Source: an uncultured Collinsella sp.
Lineage (GTDB): Bacteria; Actinomycetota; Coriobacteriia; Coriobacteriales; Coriobacteriaceae
Direction: 5' to 3'
Length of the DNA stretch: 64,000 nucleotides
NCBI GenBank assembly: GCA_900767675.1
Contig: CAAFZX010000048.1
Coordinates: 1-64,000, forward strand
The first letter of the stretch is position 1. The number at the start of each line of letters is the position of its first letter. The notes beneath the pieces were generated by a model. The model was not told the DNA's origin, did not search any database, and saw only the letters and a program-made list of their open reading frames with translations. The position numbers and the translations under genes are program-made. Below are positions 16,992 through 25,370 of the stretch, piece by piece.

Positions 16992-17546
16992 TTACTCGTC
17001 AAGCTTGAGATTCTTCAATGCTGCAAATGGATTTTCCGTGGCAGCGGCCCATTCGGTCTCTGCTTGAGCGGCACAATCGCATTGCTCGACGTTGAGATTG
17101 ATGCCGCAGGTGGGGCATAGGCCGCGACAATCGGGCTTGCACAGGACAACGAACGGCGTGTCCATGACGACCGCGTCGTTGATGGGCTCACCCAGATCGA
17201 CGATGCGATCCTCGCCCAGCAACTCGTAGCCGTCTTCGTAGGCCTCGGGATCCTCGGGCTCGTTAAAGAGATAGAATTCCTCAATCTCACCGGCGATATC
17301 AAACGAAGCGGGCTCCAGGCAACGGTCGCACTCACCGGTTGCGTGAGCGCGGACCATACCCGTAAGCAGAACACCGGTGCCGGCATTGGTAAAGACAACG
17401 TCGTAGTCAATGCCGTCCTGCAGCTGGTACTCCTTCTCGCCCACCGTATAGGTGACGACATCGACCTTGCCGGTCAGCGGATACGAGTCTCCGGGAAACT
17501 CGAGCTGCTCGGAAAGATTGACGGTAACGCTCGGGAACTCAGCCAT
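16992..17546 (-). CDS. DUF177 / YceD family protein
   Basis: 184 residues from the ATG at 17546, which overlaps the preceding stop as TAATG. The family motif CDRCLEPA and the downstream CKPDCRGLCPTCGINLN provide Cys pairs. YceD-type proteins sit beside rpmF in most bacteria and are linked to 23S rRNA/ribosome assembly in plants and bacteria. The gene position immediately before rpmF fits. Confidence 0.9.
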   Translation of the reverse strand: MAEFPSVTVNLSEQLEFPGDSYPLTGKVDVVTYTVGEKEYQLQDGIDYDVVFTNAGTGVLLTGMVRAHATGECDRCLEPASFDIAGEIEEFYLFNEPEDPEAYEDGYELLGEDRIVDLGEPINDAVVMDTPFVVLCKPDCRGLCPTCGINLNVEQCDCAAQAETEWAAATENPFAALKNLKLDE

Positions 17547-18043
17547 TACCACTGACCATTCTGCTGGGCGGCACCCTCGTTGAGCTGCTGGCGACAACGG
17601 GTGACGGTGCCGGTCAGGCTCTTGAGGTTCTCCTCGAGGTGCGTAAAGACCTGCTCGGCGTAATCCTCGGCAGCATAGCGCGTCTCACGCTCATACTGCT
17701 GGGCGCGGTCGCGGATATCGTCGGCCTGCTGCTGCGCTAAGCGGACGATCTCCTGCTCACCGGCAATGGTGAGGGCCTGCTGCTGAGCATCGGCGATGAT
17801 GGAATCGGCCTGAGCGGCGGCGGAAGCCATAAGCTCCTCGCGCTCCTTGAGGATACGGCGGGGCTTCTGCCATTCCTCGGGGTAGCTCATGCGAATCTCG
17901 TCGAGGATGTTAAAGAAGACGTCGGCGTCGATAACCTTCATCTGGGCGTTCTTGCCGAACGGCGTCTTAGCCTCTTCGATGAGCCCCTCGAGCTCGTCGA
18001 CAAGACTCACGATCCTGTCGCCAGGAAAATTCTCGCCCGGCAT
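17546..18043 (-). CDS. Coiled-coil protein, DivIVA-like / ATP synthase B-like
   Basis: 165 residues from the ATG at 18043, preceded by AAAGGAGA. After a short N-terminal region (DRIVSLVDELEGLIEEAKT), residues 60-150 are a continuous coiled coil rich in Ala, Gln and Glu (QADSIIADAQQQALTIAGEQ). Proteins of this look next to coaD in Gram-positive genomes are annotated as DivIVA-like or H+-ATPase-like without experimental support. It is translationally coupled to the DUF177 gene. Function unknown. Confidence 0.75.
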   Translation of the reverse strand: MPGENFPGDRIVSLVDELEGLIEEAKTPFGKNAQMKVIDADVFFNILDEIRMSYPEEWQKPRRILKEREELMASAAAQADSIIADAQQQALTIAGEQEIVRLAQQQADDIRDRAQQYERETRYAAEDYAEQVFTHLEENLKSLTGTVTRCRQQLNEGAAQQNGQW

Positions 18044-18111
18044 CCGGTCTCCTTTCATAGGTAACATATCATCGTGTTAGTTTACCACATGCCACCAGGC
18101 ATTAAAAAACG

Positions 18112-18609
18112 TCACGAAAAGCGATGTTTGAGCGCCTTGACCACATTGGGCGGAACAAAATTAGAGACGTCGCTACCGAGCGAGGCAATCTGGCGAACCA
18201 CCGAGCTCGAGATATAGCCGTACTGCGGAGCACTCATGACAAAGATGGACTCCAGCTCGTTATCCAGGCGGTAGTTGAGGTCGGCCTGCTGCAACTCGTA
18301 CTCAAAGTCGGTCATGGCACGCAGGCCCTTGACCACGGCTCCTGCTCCCTGTTCGCGGGCAAAATCGACCAAGAGCCCGGTGAAGGGCAGCACCTCGACG
18401 CCGTCAATATCACCGAGCGCCTCACGGGCCAGCGCCACGCGCTCATCGAGCATAAACGTGGTGCCGACGCCGTTTTTGCCCTGCGACTCGGCAACGGCCA
18501 CGATCACGCTGGGAAAGATGCGGCGGGCGCGGCGGATGACGTCGATATGGCCAAACGTGATGGGATCGAAGGTGCCCGGGACAATCACGCGGTTGATGGT
18601 GTCATTCAT
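18112..18609 (-). CDS. coaD: Phosphopantetheine adenylyltransferase
   Basis: 165 residues. PGTFDPITFGHIDVIRRA contains the T/HxGH nucleotidyltransferase motif; KGLRAMTDFEYELQ and YGYISSSVVRQIA are also diagnostic. It catalyses the penultimate step of CoA synthesis. The ATG at 18609 has GGAGG 6 nt upstream and overlaps the rsmD stop by 8 nt; the longer frame to 18696 is a shadow of rsmD. Confidence 0.96.
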   Translation of the reverse strand: MNDTINRVIVPGTFDPITFGHIDVIRRARRIFPSVIVAVAESQGKNGVGTTFMLDERVALAREALGDIDGVEVLPFTGLLVDFAREQGAGAVVKGLRAMTDFEYELQQADLNYRLDNELESIFVMSAPQYGYISSSVVRQIASLGSDVSNFVPPNVVKALKHRFS

Positions 18610-19246
18610 GGGCGTCCTCCAAAGGCGCATCCTCGTCATTGTCGCTGTCGTCGGCGTTGTCGGCCTCATTCGTGGCCGACCAGCGCAACAAGTCAACCGA
18701 AGTTATGCCGTAGCGCTTCTCGCGCACGGTCTCAAAGCCGGCCGGGTGAGCGCCCGTATCGGCCGCGGCGTGCTCAAAGAGCGCGTAGGCGCCCTGTGCC
18801 AGCAAGCCTTGCTGAGCTAGGTTCTGTAGCAGATCCTCGACCGGCTCGGCGCCAAAAGCATAAGGCGGGTCGAGCAGGACCAGGTCAAAGGGACCGCCCG
18901 GCACGCGGCCGCGCGAGGCGCTTGCCAGCACGTCACCCGTCACCACGCGCCAACGCGCACGGTCACGGCACAGCGACTCGATATTCTTGGTAATCAGACG
19001 AGCAGCGTTGCGATCGATCTCGAACGTGGTGAGCGAGCGGGCACCGCGCGAGAGCATCTCAATGCCCAAGGCGCCGGAGCCGCCAAAGGCATCCAGCACG
19101 CGGACCTCGTCCAGATCGAAGTCGAATGCCGACATGACCATAGATGCGCACGCCTCGCGCACGCGATCGGTCGTGGGGCGGGTGACATCGCGACCACGGG
19201 GCTCTTCGATCTTGCGACCGCGCCATTCGCCGCCGATGATTCTCAT
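18602..19246 (-). CDS. rsmD: 16S rRNA (guanine966-N2)-methyltransferase RsmD
   Basis: 214 residues starting MRIIGGEWRGRKI, with the SAM site LDAFGGSGALGIE and the catalytic LLDPPY. The last 25 residues are an acidic low-complexity tail not needed for the fold. It overlaps recG by 4 nt (ATGA) and coaD by 8 nt, so recG-rsmD-coaD are coupled. Confidence 0.95.
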   Translation of the reverse strand: MRIIGGEWRGRKIEEPRGRDVTRPTTDRVREACASMVMSAFDFDLDEVRVLDAFGGSGALGIEMLSRGARSLTTFEIDRNAARLITKNIESLCRDRARWRVVTGDVLASASRGRVPGGPFDLVLLDPPYAFGAEPVEDLLQNLAQQGLLAQGAYALFEHAAADTGAHPAGFETVREKRYGITSVDLLRWSATNEADNADDSDNDEDAPLEDAHE

Positions 19247-21420
19247 CCTCCGCTGACCTCCTTAAAGATGTGTCGATACCGCATGGCGACCGCATCGCGT
19301 AGAGGGCGCGTCGCCACAGAGTCAAGGTTGCAAGCATACCGCAAGAGCTCGACCGCGTCCAAATGGGCCCACTCGATCAATTCCTCGTCGGCATCAAGGT
19401 CAACAAAGCGCAAGGTCACGCCGCCATGCTGGCGGTAACCCAGGATTTCGCCCTCGTGGCGCAGACGCAGGTCCATCTGGGCGAGCGTAAAGCCGTCCGG
19501 GGTCTTCTCGAGTGACTGGAGGCGGTCTTGTGCCGCCGACGCGCCGCCGTTGCCCTTGGAGTGCGTCATGACCAGGCACGTACCCGACACGCTGCCGCGG
19601 CCTACGCGCCCGCGCAGCTGGTGCAAGGCCGCCAAACCAAAGCGCTCGCCGTTCTCGATGACCATGACGGTGGCGTTGGGCACGTCAACGCCCACCTCGA
19701 CCACCGTGGTCGAGACGAGCACATCGATCTCGCCACGCTTGAAGGCATCGATGACCCGGTCCTTCTCCCCCGCCGACATGCGGCCGTGAAGACGCTCGAT
19801 GGTAAGCCCCGGTAATGCCAGACGAAGGCGATCGAGCTCGGTCGCCGTGTCGTGCAACGGCACGGGCACGGTCACGCGGCCCTCGTCGTCGCGAGCGATG
19901 CCGGGTACGTCTTCGAGCTCATCGGCCGAATCGCTCGGCTCCACGAGCGGACAGATCACGTAGGCCTGCTGCCCTTTTTCGTGCGCCTCTCGAATGGCGC
20001 CATAGGCCAGGTCGCGACTCGACTCGGTGAGAACGCGCGTCGTCACGCCGGCACCCGGAACGGGACGATGGCGGATGATGCTCGTATCCAGGTCGCCGTA
20101 CACCGAAAGCGCCAGCGTGCGCGGAATCGGCGTGGCAGTCATGACCAGCAAGTCGGCACCCGGGCCCTTTGCGCGTAGAGCGTTACGCTGGCCCACGCCA
20201 AAGCGGTGTTGCTCGTCGATCACCACAAGCGACAAATGCTTGAACGTGACGTTCTCCGAAAGCACCGCATGGGTACCAAAGAGCACGTCGAGTTCGCCAG
20301 ACTGGAGTCGCGCATGAATCTGTTCACGCTCGGCCGCCGGCGTGGCGCCCGTCAAGAGCGCCCAGGTCACGCCAGCCTGCGAGAGCAAGGGGCCGGTCTT
20401 ATCGGCATATTGACGCGCCAGCACGCCCGTGGGCGCCATAACGCAGGCCTGAGTGCCGCTATCGGCCGCAACCGCCAACGCGCAGGCGGCAACGGCGGTC
20501 TTACCGGTACCGACGTCGCCCAGCAGCAGACGGTTCATCACGCGACCGCCATCGCACATGTCATGCAGGATGTCTTGAAATGCAGCCTCCTGCTCATCGC
20601 TCAGCGAAAACGGCAGGGCCTGTTTAAGCGCAGCCAAATGCTCGCCCGCGGCATGCGCATAAGGCACTACGTCGACCATACCGCCATCGTTGCGCAGACG
20701 CAGCGCGAGCTGCAAGCAGAGACACTCCTCGTAGGCAAGACGCCGGCGTGCGATGTCGCGCTCGGCCATGCTCGAAGGAAAGTGGATCGAGCGCAGCGCA
20801 CGGGCATTGCTCATGAGCTTCCGCTTTGCGCGCAGCGGCGCGGGAATGGGGTCGAACGGATTGGCATCCACTTCGAGCGCTCCGCTCACGATACGGCGCA
20901 TCCATGCCTGGCTCACGCCGTCACTTACGTAGTGGACCGGCAAAATGGTACCCGCGGCACGCCCGTCCTCGAGTTTTTCAAAGTGGGGCGAGGCCATCTG
21001 CTTAAAGCCGTAGGCAAACTCGACCTTGCCCATCACGGCCAGGCGGTCGCCCTGCTTAAGCTGTTGGGCAATCCAAGGCTGACGGAAAAAGGCAACCTGC
21101 AGCACGCCCGTCTCGTCCACGAGCGAGACCTCAGTCACCTGCATACGCGGACGGGGCTGCTTTTGGACAATACGATCGACCGTGGCGATGATGGTGCACA
21201 CGGTACCGATGGGCGCCATCTCGATGGACCACGAGCGAGTGAAGTCCAGGTAGCGATGAGGAATATGGAGAAGGAGGTCCCCCACCGTCCGAATTCCCAG
21301 ACGGCGAAGGGCCTCCTCACGTTTACCCGAAACAAATTTGAGTCGCGCGATATCCTCGTCGAGCGCATTGCTCTGGGCAAAGCGCTCCGAGACGCGCGGC
21401 ACGGAGCACGGTTCGGACAT
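19243..21420 (-). CDS. recG: ATP-dependent DNA helicase RecG
   Basis: 725 residues. The N-terminal wedge (OB fold, about 60-170) is followed by helicase domain 1 with Walker A GDVGTGKT (301-308), DEQHRFG and TATPIPRT, then helicase domain 2 with RGRVGRG. It remodels stalled replication forks and Holliday junctions. The start follows the fakA stop by 10 nt. Confidence 0.97.
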   Translation of the reverse strand: MSEPCSVPRVSERFAQSNALDEDIARLKFVSGKREEALRRLGIRTVGDLLLHIPHRYLDFTRSWSIEMAPIGTVCTIIATVDRIVQKQPRPRMQVTEVSLVDETGVLQVAFFRQPWIAQQLKQGDRLAVMGKVEFAYGFKQMASPHFEKLEDGRAAGTILPVHYVSDGVSQAWMRRIVSGALEVDANPFDPIPAPLRAKRKLMSNARALRSIHFPSSMAERDIARRRLAYEECLCLQLALRLRNDGGMVDVVPYAHAAGEHLAALKQALPFSLSDEQEAAFQDILHDMCDGGRVMNRLLLGDVGTGKTAVAACALAVAADSGTQACVMAPTGVLARQYADKTGPLLSQAGVTWALLTGATPAAEREQIHARLQSGELDVLFGTHAVLSENVTFKHLSLVVIDEQHRFGVGQRNALRAKGPGADLLVMTATPIPRTLALSVYGDLDTSIIRHRPVPGAGVTTRVLTESSRDLAYGAIREAHEKGQQAYVICPLVEPSDSADELEDVPGIARDDEGRVTVPVPLHDTATELDRLRLALPGLTIERLHGRMSAGEKDRVIDAFKRGEIDVLVSTTVVEVGVDVPNATVMVIENGERFGLAALHQLRGRVGRGSVSGTCLVMTHSKGNGGASAAQDRLQSLEKTPDGFTLAQMDLRLRHEGEILGYRQHGGVTLRFVDLDADEELIEWAHLDAVELLRYACNLDSVATRPLRDAVAMRYRHIFKEVSGG

Positions 21421-21430
21421 GGGCAGGTGC

Positions 21431-23092
21431 CTACTCGATCGAGAAGATCACGGGATAGAGCGGCTGCTCGCCACGATGGGCATCGATCTCCAGGTCGGGC
21501 TGAGCCTCCTCGATGGCATCGACGATCTCCTGGAAGGCCTCATCGGACAGCTCCTCGCCGGCCAGAATCGTCAGCGCGTCGCCCTCCTCTTCCTCCTGCA
21601 TGCGGTTGATGCAGTCGAGCGTGACCTGCTTCACGTCGGAGCCGACCACGTCGATGGAACCGGCGATGATGCCCATGACGTCACCGGAGTGAATCGGCGA
21701 GCCGTCGGAGGCGCTGGAGTCGCGCACGGCGCGGGTGACCTCGCCATCGCGGACCTCGCTGATAGCGTCGACCATAGCGGCAACGGCGTCCTCGAGCTCG
21801 GAATCGGGCAGGACCGCGAACAGCGCGGAGAAGGCCTGCGGGACGGTCTTGGTGGGAACGACGGCAACCTTCTTGTCGGTGCAGGCGGAGGCAGCGGCCT
21901 CGGCAGCCATGCGGATGTTGCCGTTGTTGGGCAGGATGATGACCGAGGTCGCGTTGACCTGGTCGACGGCGCCCAGCAGGTCGGCGGTCGAGGGGTTCAT
22001 GGTCTGGCCACCCGACACGATCACATCGACGCCGAGGGACTTGAGGATGTCGGCCTCGCCGGAACCAGCCGCAACGGCGACAAAGCCCAAGGCCTTCGCG
22101 GGCTCGGCAGCCTTCTCCTGGTCCTCGTGGATCTTAGCGGTACGGTCGTGGGCCTCCATCTCCATGTTGTGGATAAAGACCTCATAGATCTGACCGAGCT
22201 GCAGCATGTGCTCGAGCACCAGGTTGGGGGTGTTGGAGTGCACGTGGATCTTGTAGTCGGGGTAGGCGCCCACGAGCAGCTCACAGTCGCCCATGGAGCC
22301 CAGGAACTTCAGGCACTCGTCCTCGTCAAAAGGAGCGTCGGCCTTAAAGAGGAACTCGTTGCAGTAGCGGAACTCCGAGCCCTCCCAGTCGTCGTTAGCC
22401 TCGATCTCAACACGGCCAAGAGCGGCGTCGCGGGCAGAGCCGGCGGAATCAAACGTAGCGGAGAAATCCTCGACAACGGTGCTGCGGCCAAGAGCGGCAG
22501 CAACAAAGTTCTCCAAGAAGATGGCAAAGCCAAAGGCGCCGGAGTCGACCACGCCGTTCTCCTTGAGGACGGGCAGCAGGTCGGGCGTGCGGGCGACGGA
22601 CTGGTAGGCCTCGACGACGACGGCGTCGAGCGCATCCTCGGCAGAGAACTTCTTCTTCTCGCACTCGTCTGCCTTGGTCGAAACATCACGCAGGACCGTG
22701 AGGATCGTGCCCTCGATGGGCTTACGAACAGCCTGGAAGGCAACCTTGACGGCGCGACGGAAGGCGAAGGCGATATTGGCGGACGTAACGGGCTCATCGG
22801 CAGAGACAAGGCCCTCGGCCACGCCGCGCAGAATCTGCGAGGTAATGACACCGGAGTTGCCGCGAGCACCCATCAGGGAGCCGTGGGTGATGGCGCCGGC
22901 AATGGCCTCCATGTCGGCATCGGCGGGAAGGGCGGAAAGCTCCTTGGTCACCGAGGCGAGCGTGAGCGACATGTTGGTGCCGGTGTCACCGTCGGGTACG
23001 GGGAAGACGTTGAGCTTGTTGATCTCCTCGGCCTTTTCGGAAACGGCAGCCGCAGCGATCGGAAAACAGGTGCGAATGGTCTTTGCAATCAT
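21431..23092 (-). CDS. fakA: Fatty acid kinase FakA-like (DhaL/DAK family)
   Basis: 553 residues, the normal FakA length. The N-terminal DhaL-type nucleotide domain carries NVFPVPDGDTGTNM and GARGNSG; a middle domain contains HVHSNTPN, and the C-terminal domain resembles EDD proteins. FakA phosphorylates fatty acids bound by FakB, feeding acyl-phosphate into the PlsX/PlsY route, and plsX is encoded in the same gene run. The cognate FakB is not in the window. It is preceded by an Asp23 gene, the standard pairing. Confidence 0.92.
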   Translation of the reverse strand: MIAKTIRTCFPIAAAAVSEKAEEINKLNVFPVPDGDTGTNMSLTLASVTKELSALPADADMEAIAGAITHGSLMGARGNSGVITSQILRGVAEGLVSADEPVTSANIAFAFRRAVKVAFQAVRKPIEGTILTVLRDVSTKADECEKKKFSAEDALDAVVVEAYQSVARTPDLLPVLKENGVVDSGAFGFAIFLENFVAAALGRSTVVEDFSATFDSAGSARDAALGRVEIEANDDWEGSEFRYCNEFLFKADAPFDEDECLKFLGSMGDCELLVGAYPDYKIHVHSNTPNLVLEHMLQLGQIYEVFIHNMEMEAHDRTAKIHEDQEKAAEPAKALGFVAVAAGSGEADILKSLGVDVIVSGGQTMNPSTADLLGAVDQVNATSVIILPNNGNIRMAAEAAASACTDKKVAVVPTKTVPQAFSALFAVLPDSELEDAVAAMVDAISEVRDGEVTRAVRDSSASDGSPIHSGDVMGIIAGSIDVVGSDVKQVTLDCINRMQEEEEGDALTILAGEELSDEAFQEIVDAIEEAQPDLEIDAHRGEQPLYPVIFSIE

Positions 23093-23119
23093 GAGTGGTG
23101 AAATCTCCGTATTCGGATG

Positions 23120-23476
23120 CTAGTTCAGACGGCTCTTGAGCGCGTCGATGTGAATGCCGATCTTAAGGCTGGCGGGATCGATTTGGGCGATCTCCTGCAG
23201 GGTGAAGGCGACGGAGCTCGAAAGATTGTGGCAGACGGACTTCATGTTGACGCCGTTCTCGAGCACGACGTGAAGGTCGACCGTGAGGCCGTTCTCGTCG
23301 GCGGAAACAAGCACGCCCTTGCGGAGGCGCTGGCCGGCAAGCAGGCGCACGCTCTCGGCGCCCTGCAGCTGCTCGGCCATACCGACGACGCCGTAGCACG
23401 TCATCGCGGCATAACCGGCAATATCGGCAATAACGTCGTTCGAAACGCTCAGGCTGCCGTTAATGGTCTCAGACAC
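23120..23476 (-). CDS. Asp23/Gls24 family envelope stress protein
   Basis: 118 residues from the GTG at 23476 (GGAG 6 nt upstream). The sequence ISNDVIADIAGYAAMTCYGVVGM-like start and the DLHVVLENGVNMKSVC strand pattern are typical of the small Asp23/YloU proteins encoded before fakA. Role in the envelope stress response is inferred from the family. It probably heads the fakA-recG-rsmD-coaD transcript. Confidence 0.9.
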   Translation of the reverse strand: MSETINGSLSVSNDVIADIAGYAAMTCYGVVGMAEQLQGAESVRLLAGQRLRKGVLVSADENGLTVDLHVVLENGVNMKSVCHNLSSSVAFTLQEIAQIDPASLKIGIHIDALKSRLN

Positions 23477-23634
23477 AAGAATCTCCTTTTCTGGTGCTCG
23501 CGGCACCATGTCGTGGGAGCAATCATTCCAACATTTTACAACGACCGCGCCATGTTAAGGCGGCGGGGTTCACGATTACATCCTCGACACGAAATGTTGA
23601 TACGGTAACGTTCGCCACAGGCGATCGCGGCATG

Positions 23635-23664
23635 AAAAAACCCGCCGCAAAAGCGACGGGTTTT
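23635..23664 (-). terminator. Intrinsic terminator of tRNA-Asn
   Basis: On the minus strand AAAACCCGTCGC TTTT GCGGCGGGTTTTTT forms a GC-rich hairpin with one mismatch and a six-T tail, 6 nt past the tRNA 3' end. Confidence 0.85.
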
Positions 23665-23670
23665 ACAACC

Positions 23671-23745
23671 TGGCTCCCCGGGTAGGACTCGAACCTACAA
23701 CAGCGCGGTTAACAGCCGCGTGCTCTACCATTGAGCTACCGAGGA
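23671..23745 (-). tRNA. tRNA-Asn (anticodon GTT)
   Basis: 75 nt including an encoded CCA. Acceptor strands TCCTCGG and CCGGGGA pair, the D arm reads GCTCAATGGTAGAGC, the anticodon stem CGCGG/CCGCG encloses CTGTTAA (anticodon GTT), and the T arm contains GGTTCGAGTCC. Confidence 0.97.
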
Positions 23746-23831
23746 ATAGGTGCGTGCTCTCAAGCAACGAAGTTTATTATACGGACGATTGAGCGAAGGG
23801 CAAGAACTTTTTTAAGAAATTTTCCGACCTA

Positions 23832-23855
23832 GTCATTGGGGATGTCCCCAATGAC
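23832..23855. repeat. Short perfect palindrome GTCATTGGGGA/TCCCCAATGAC
   Basis: Two 11-nt arms with a 2-nt centre, followed by a second partial copy (CCCAATGACTAC, 23858-23869). It lies between the rpoD terminator and tRNA-Asn. It looks like a dispersed intergenic repeat. Confidence 0.6.
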
Positions 23856-23871
23856 TACCCAATGACTACAT

Positions 23872-23905
23872 AAAAGCGCCCTCAAGCGGATGTGCTTGAG
23901 GGCGC
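23872..23905 (-). terminator. Intrinsic terminator of rpoD
   Basis: A perfect 12-bp stem GCGCCCTCAAGC/GCTTGAGGGCGC (23876-23887 with 23894-23905), 6-nt loop, and TTTTA on the minus strand, 12 nt after the rpoD stop. Confidence 0.85.
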
Positions 23906-23916
23906 CTCTTGCTTGA

Positions 23917-25260
23917 CTAGCTTTCGATGTAGTCTTTCAGTTTGCTGGAACGGCTCGGGTGGCGGAGCTTGGCCAGAGTCTTGGACTCGATCTGGCGGAT
24001 ACGCTCACGCGTGACGCCAAACTCGCGACCGACTTCCTCGAGCGTGCGGGGATGTCCGTCAACGAGACCAAAGCGCAGCTCGATAACCTTGCGCTCGCGA
24101 TCGGCAAGCGAATCGAGCACCTGGGTGAGCTGCTCCTGCAGCATAGAGAAGCTGGCGGCATCGGGCGGGACGATAGCCTGGGAGTCCTCGATGAAGTCGC
24201 CCAACTGGGAATCCTCTTCCTCGCCGATCGGGGTCTCGAGCGACACGGGCTCCTGCGAAATCTTCTGGATCTCGCGGACGCGGTCGGCGCTCATGTCCAT
24301 CTCGGCACCGATCTCCTCGGGGGTCGGGTCGCGACCCAGGTCCTGGAGGAGCTGGCGCTGCACGCGGACGAGCTTGTTGATGGTCTCGACCATGTGCACG
24401 GGGATACGGATGGTACGAGCCTGGTCGGCAATAGCGCGCGTAATGGCCTGACGGATCCACCACGTGGCGTACGTGGAGAACTTGAAGCCCTTCTGATAGT
24501 CGAACTTCTCGACGGCGCGAATCAGACCGAGATTGCCCTCCTGAATCAGATCCAGGAACAGCATGCCACGACCGACATAGCGCTTGGCGATGGAGACAAC
24601 CAGACGCAGGTTTGCGCTGATGAGCGCCTGCTTGGCCTCAAGACCAACGTTCTCAATACGCGTAAGACGACGCATCTCGGCGCGTGTGAGCTCGATCTCG
24701 CCTGCCTCGGCAGCCTCGAGCTTCTCGGTAGCCTCGAGACCGGCCTCGATCTTCATGGCCAGATCGACCTCTTCAGATGCGGTCAGCAGGTCAACCTTAC
24801 CGATCTCTTTGAGGTACATACGAACCGGGTCGCCGGTCAGCATCACCGTGGAGGCATCGATGCCGCGCACGCGCGAACGCGAACGGGACGTGCGCACGGT
24901 GCGCTTCTTCTTGCTCTTAGAAGAACCCATCTCGGCGTCGGCCTGGCGGGCCATCTTAAGCTCGTGATCGTCAAGCGAGCCGGAATCGTGCTCGTCGTCG
25001 TCATCGAAATCGTCGGTATCGTTATCGTCATCGTCGACGTCCATCGGGGCGTCGTCGTTTCCGCTCGCGGAGATAATCTGGATGCCGCTGTTGCGCAGCG
25101 CGGAATACACCGCGTTGAGCTGCTCATCAGAGACATCGATATCCTTCAGGGCGACCTGAATCTCGTCCTCGGTTACCGAAGTCCTGTTTGAGCCGTTGCC
25201 CATGAGCTTTGCAACGTAGGATTCCAGCCCAGTACCCGTGCTCTCAGTCTTTTTTGGCAC
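23917..25260 (-). CDS. rpoD: Primary sigma factor RpoD (sigma-70/SigA)
   Basis: 447 residues. Region 1.1-like N-terminus, then an acidic Asp-rich linker (about 68-90) and a basic patch; region 1.2 with DPVRMYLKEIG; region 2 with ANLRLVVSIAKRY, GNLGLIRAVEKFDY and KFSTYATWWIRQAI; region 3 with HMVETINKL; region 4.2 with GVTRERIRQIESKTL. It directs RNA polymerase to housekeeping promoters. It is encoded 110 nt downstream of dnaG. Confidence 0.97.
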   Translation of the reverse strand: MPKKTESTGTGLESYVAKLMGNGSNRTSVTEDEIQVALKDIDVSDEQLNAVYSALRNSGIQIISASGNDDAPMDVDDDDNDTDDFDDDDEHDSGSLDDHELKMARQADAEMGSSKSKKKRTVRTSRSRSRVRGIDASTVMLTGDPVRMYLKEIGKVDLLTASEEVDLAMKIEAGLEATEKLEAAEAGEIELTRAEMRRLTRIENVGLEAKQALISANLRLVVSIAKRYVGRGMLFLDLIQEGNLGLIRAVEKFDYQKGFKFSTYATWWIRQAITRAIADQARTIRIPVHMVETINKLVRVQRQLLQDLGRDPTPEEIGAEMDMSADRVREIQKISQEPVSLETPIGEEEDSQLGDFIEDSQAIVPPDAASFSMLQEQLTQVLDSLADRERKVIELRFGLVDGHPRTLEEVGREFGVTRERIRQIESKTLAKLRHPSRSSKLKDYIES

Positions 25261-25370
25261 AGATTCTCCCTTCGTAGTCCACAGGACTCAATACTTTAGC
25301 ACACACGTAGACGTCTATACCCAAAATAAAGACAGGATATAGGCGAGAATACGCTGGTTGACCACAACAT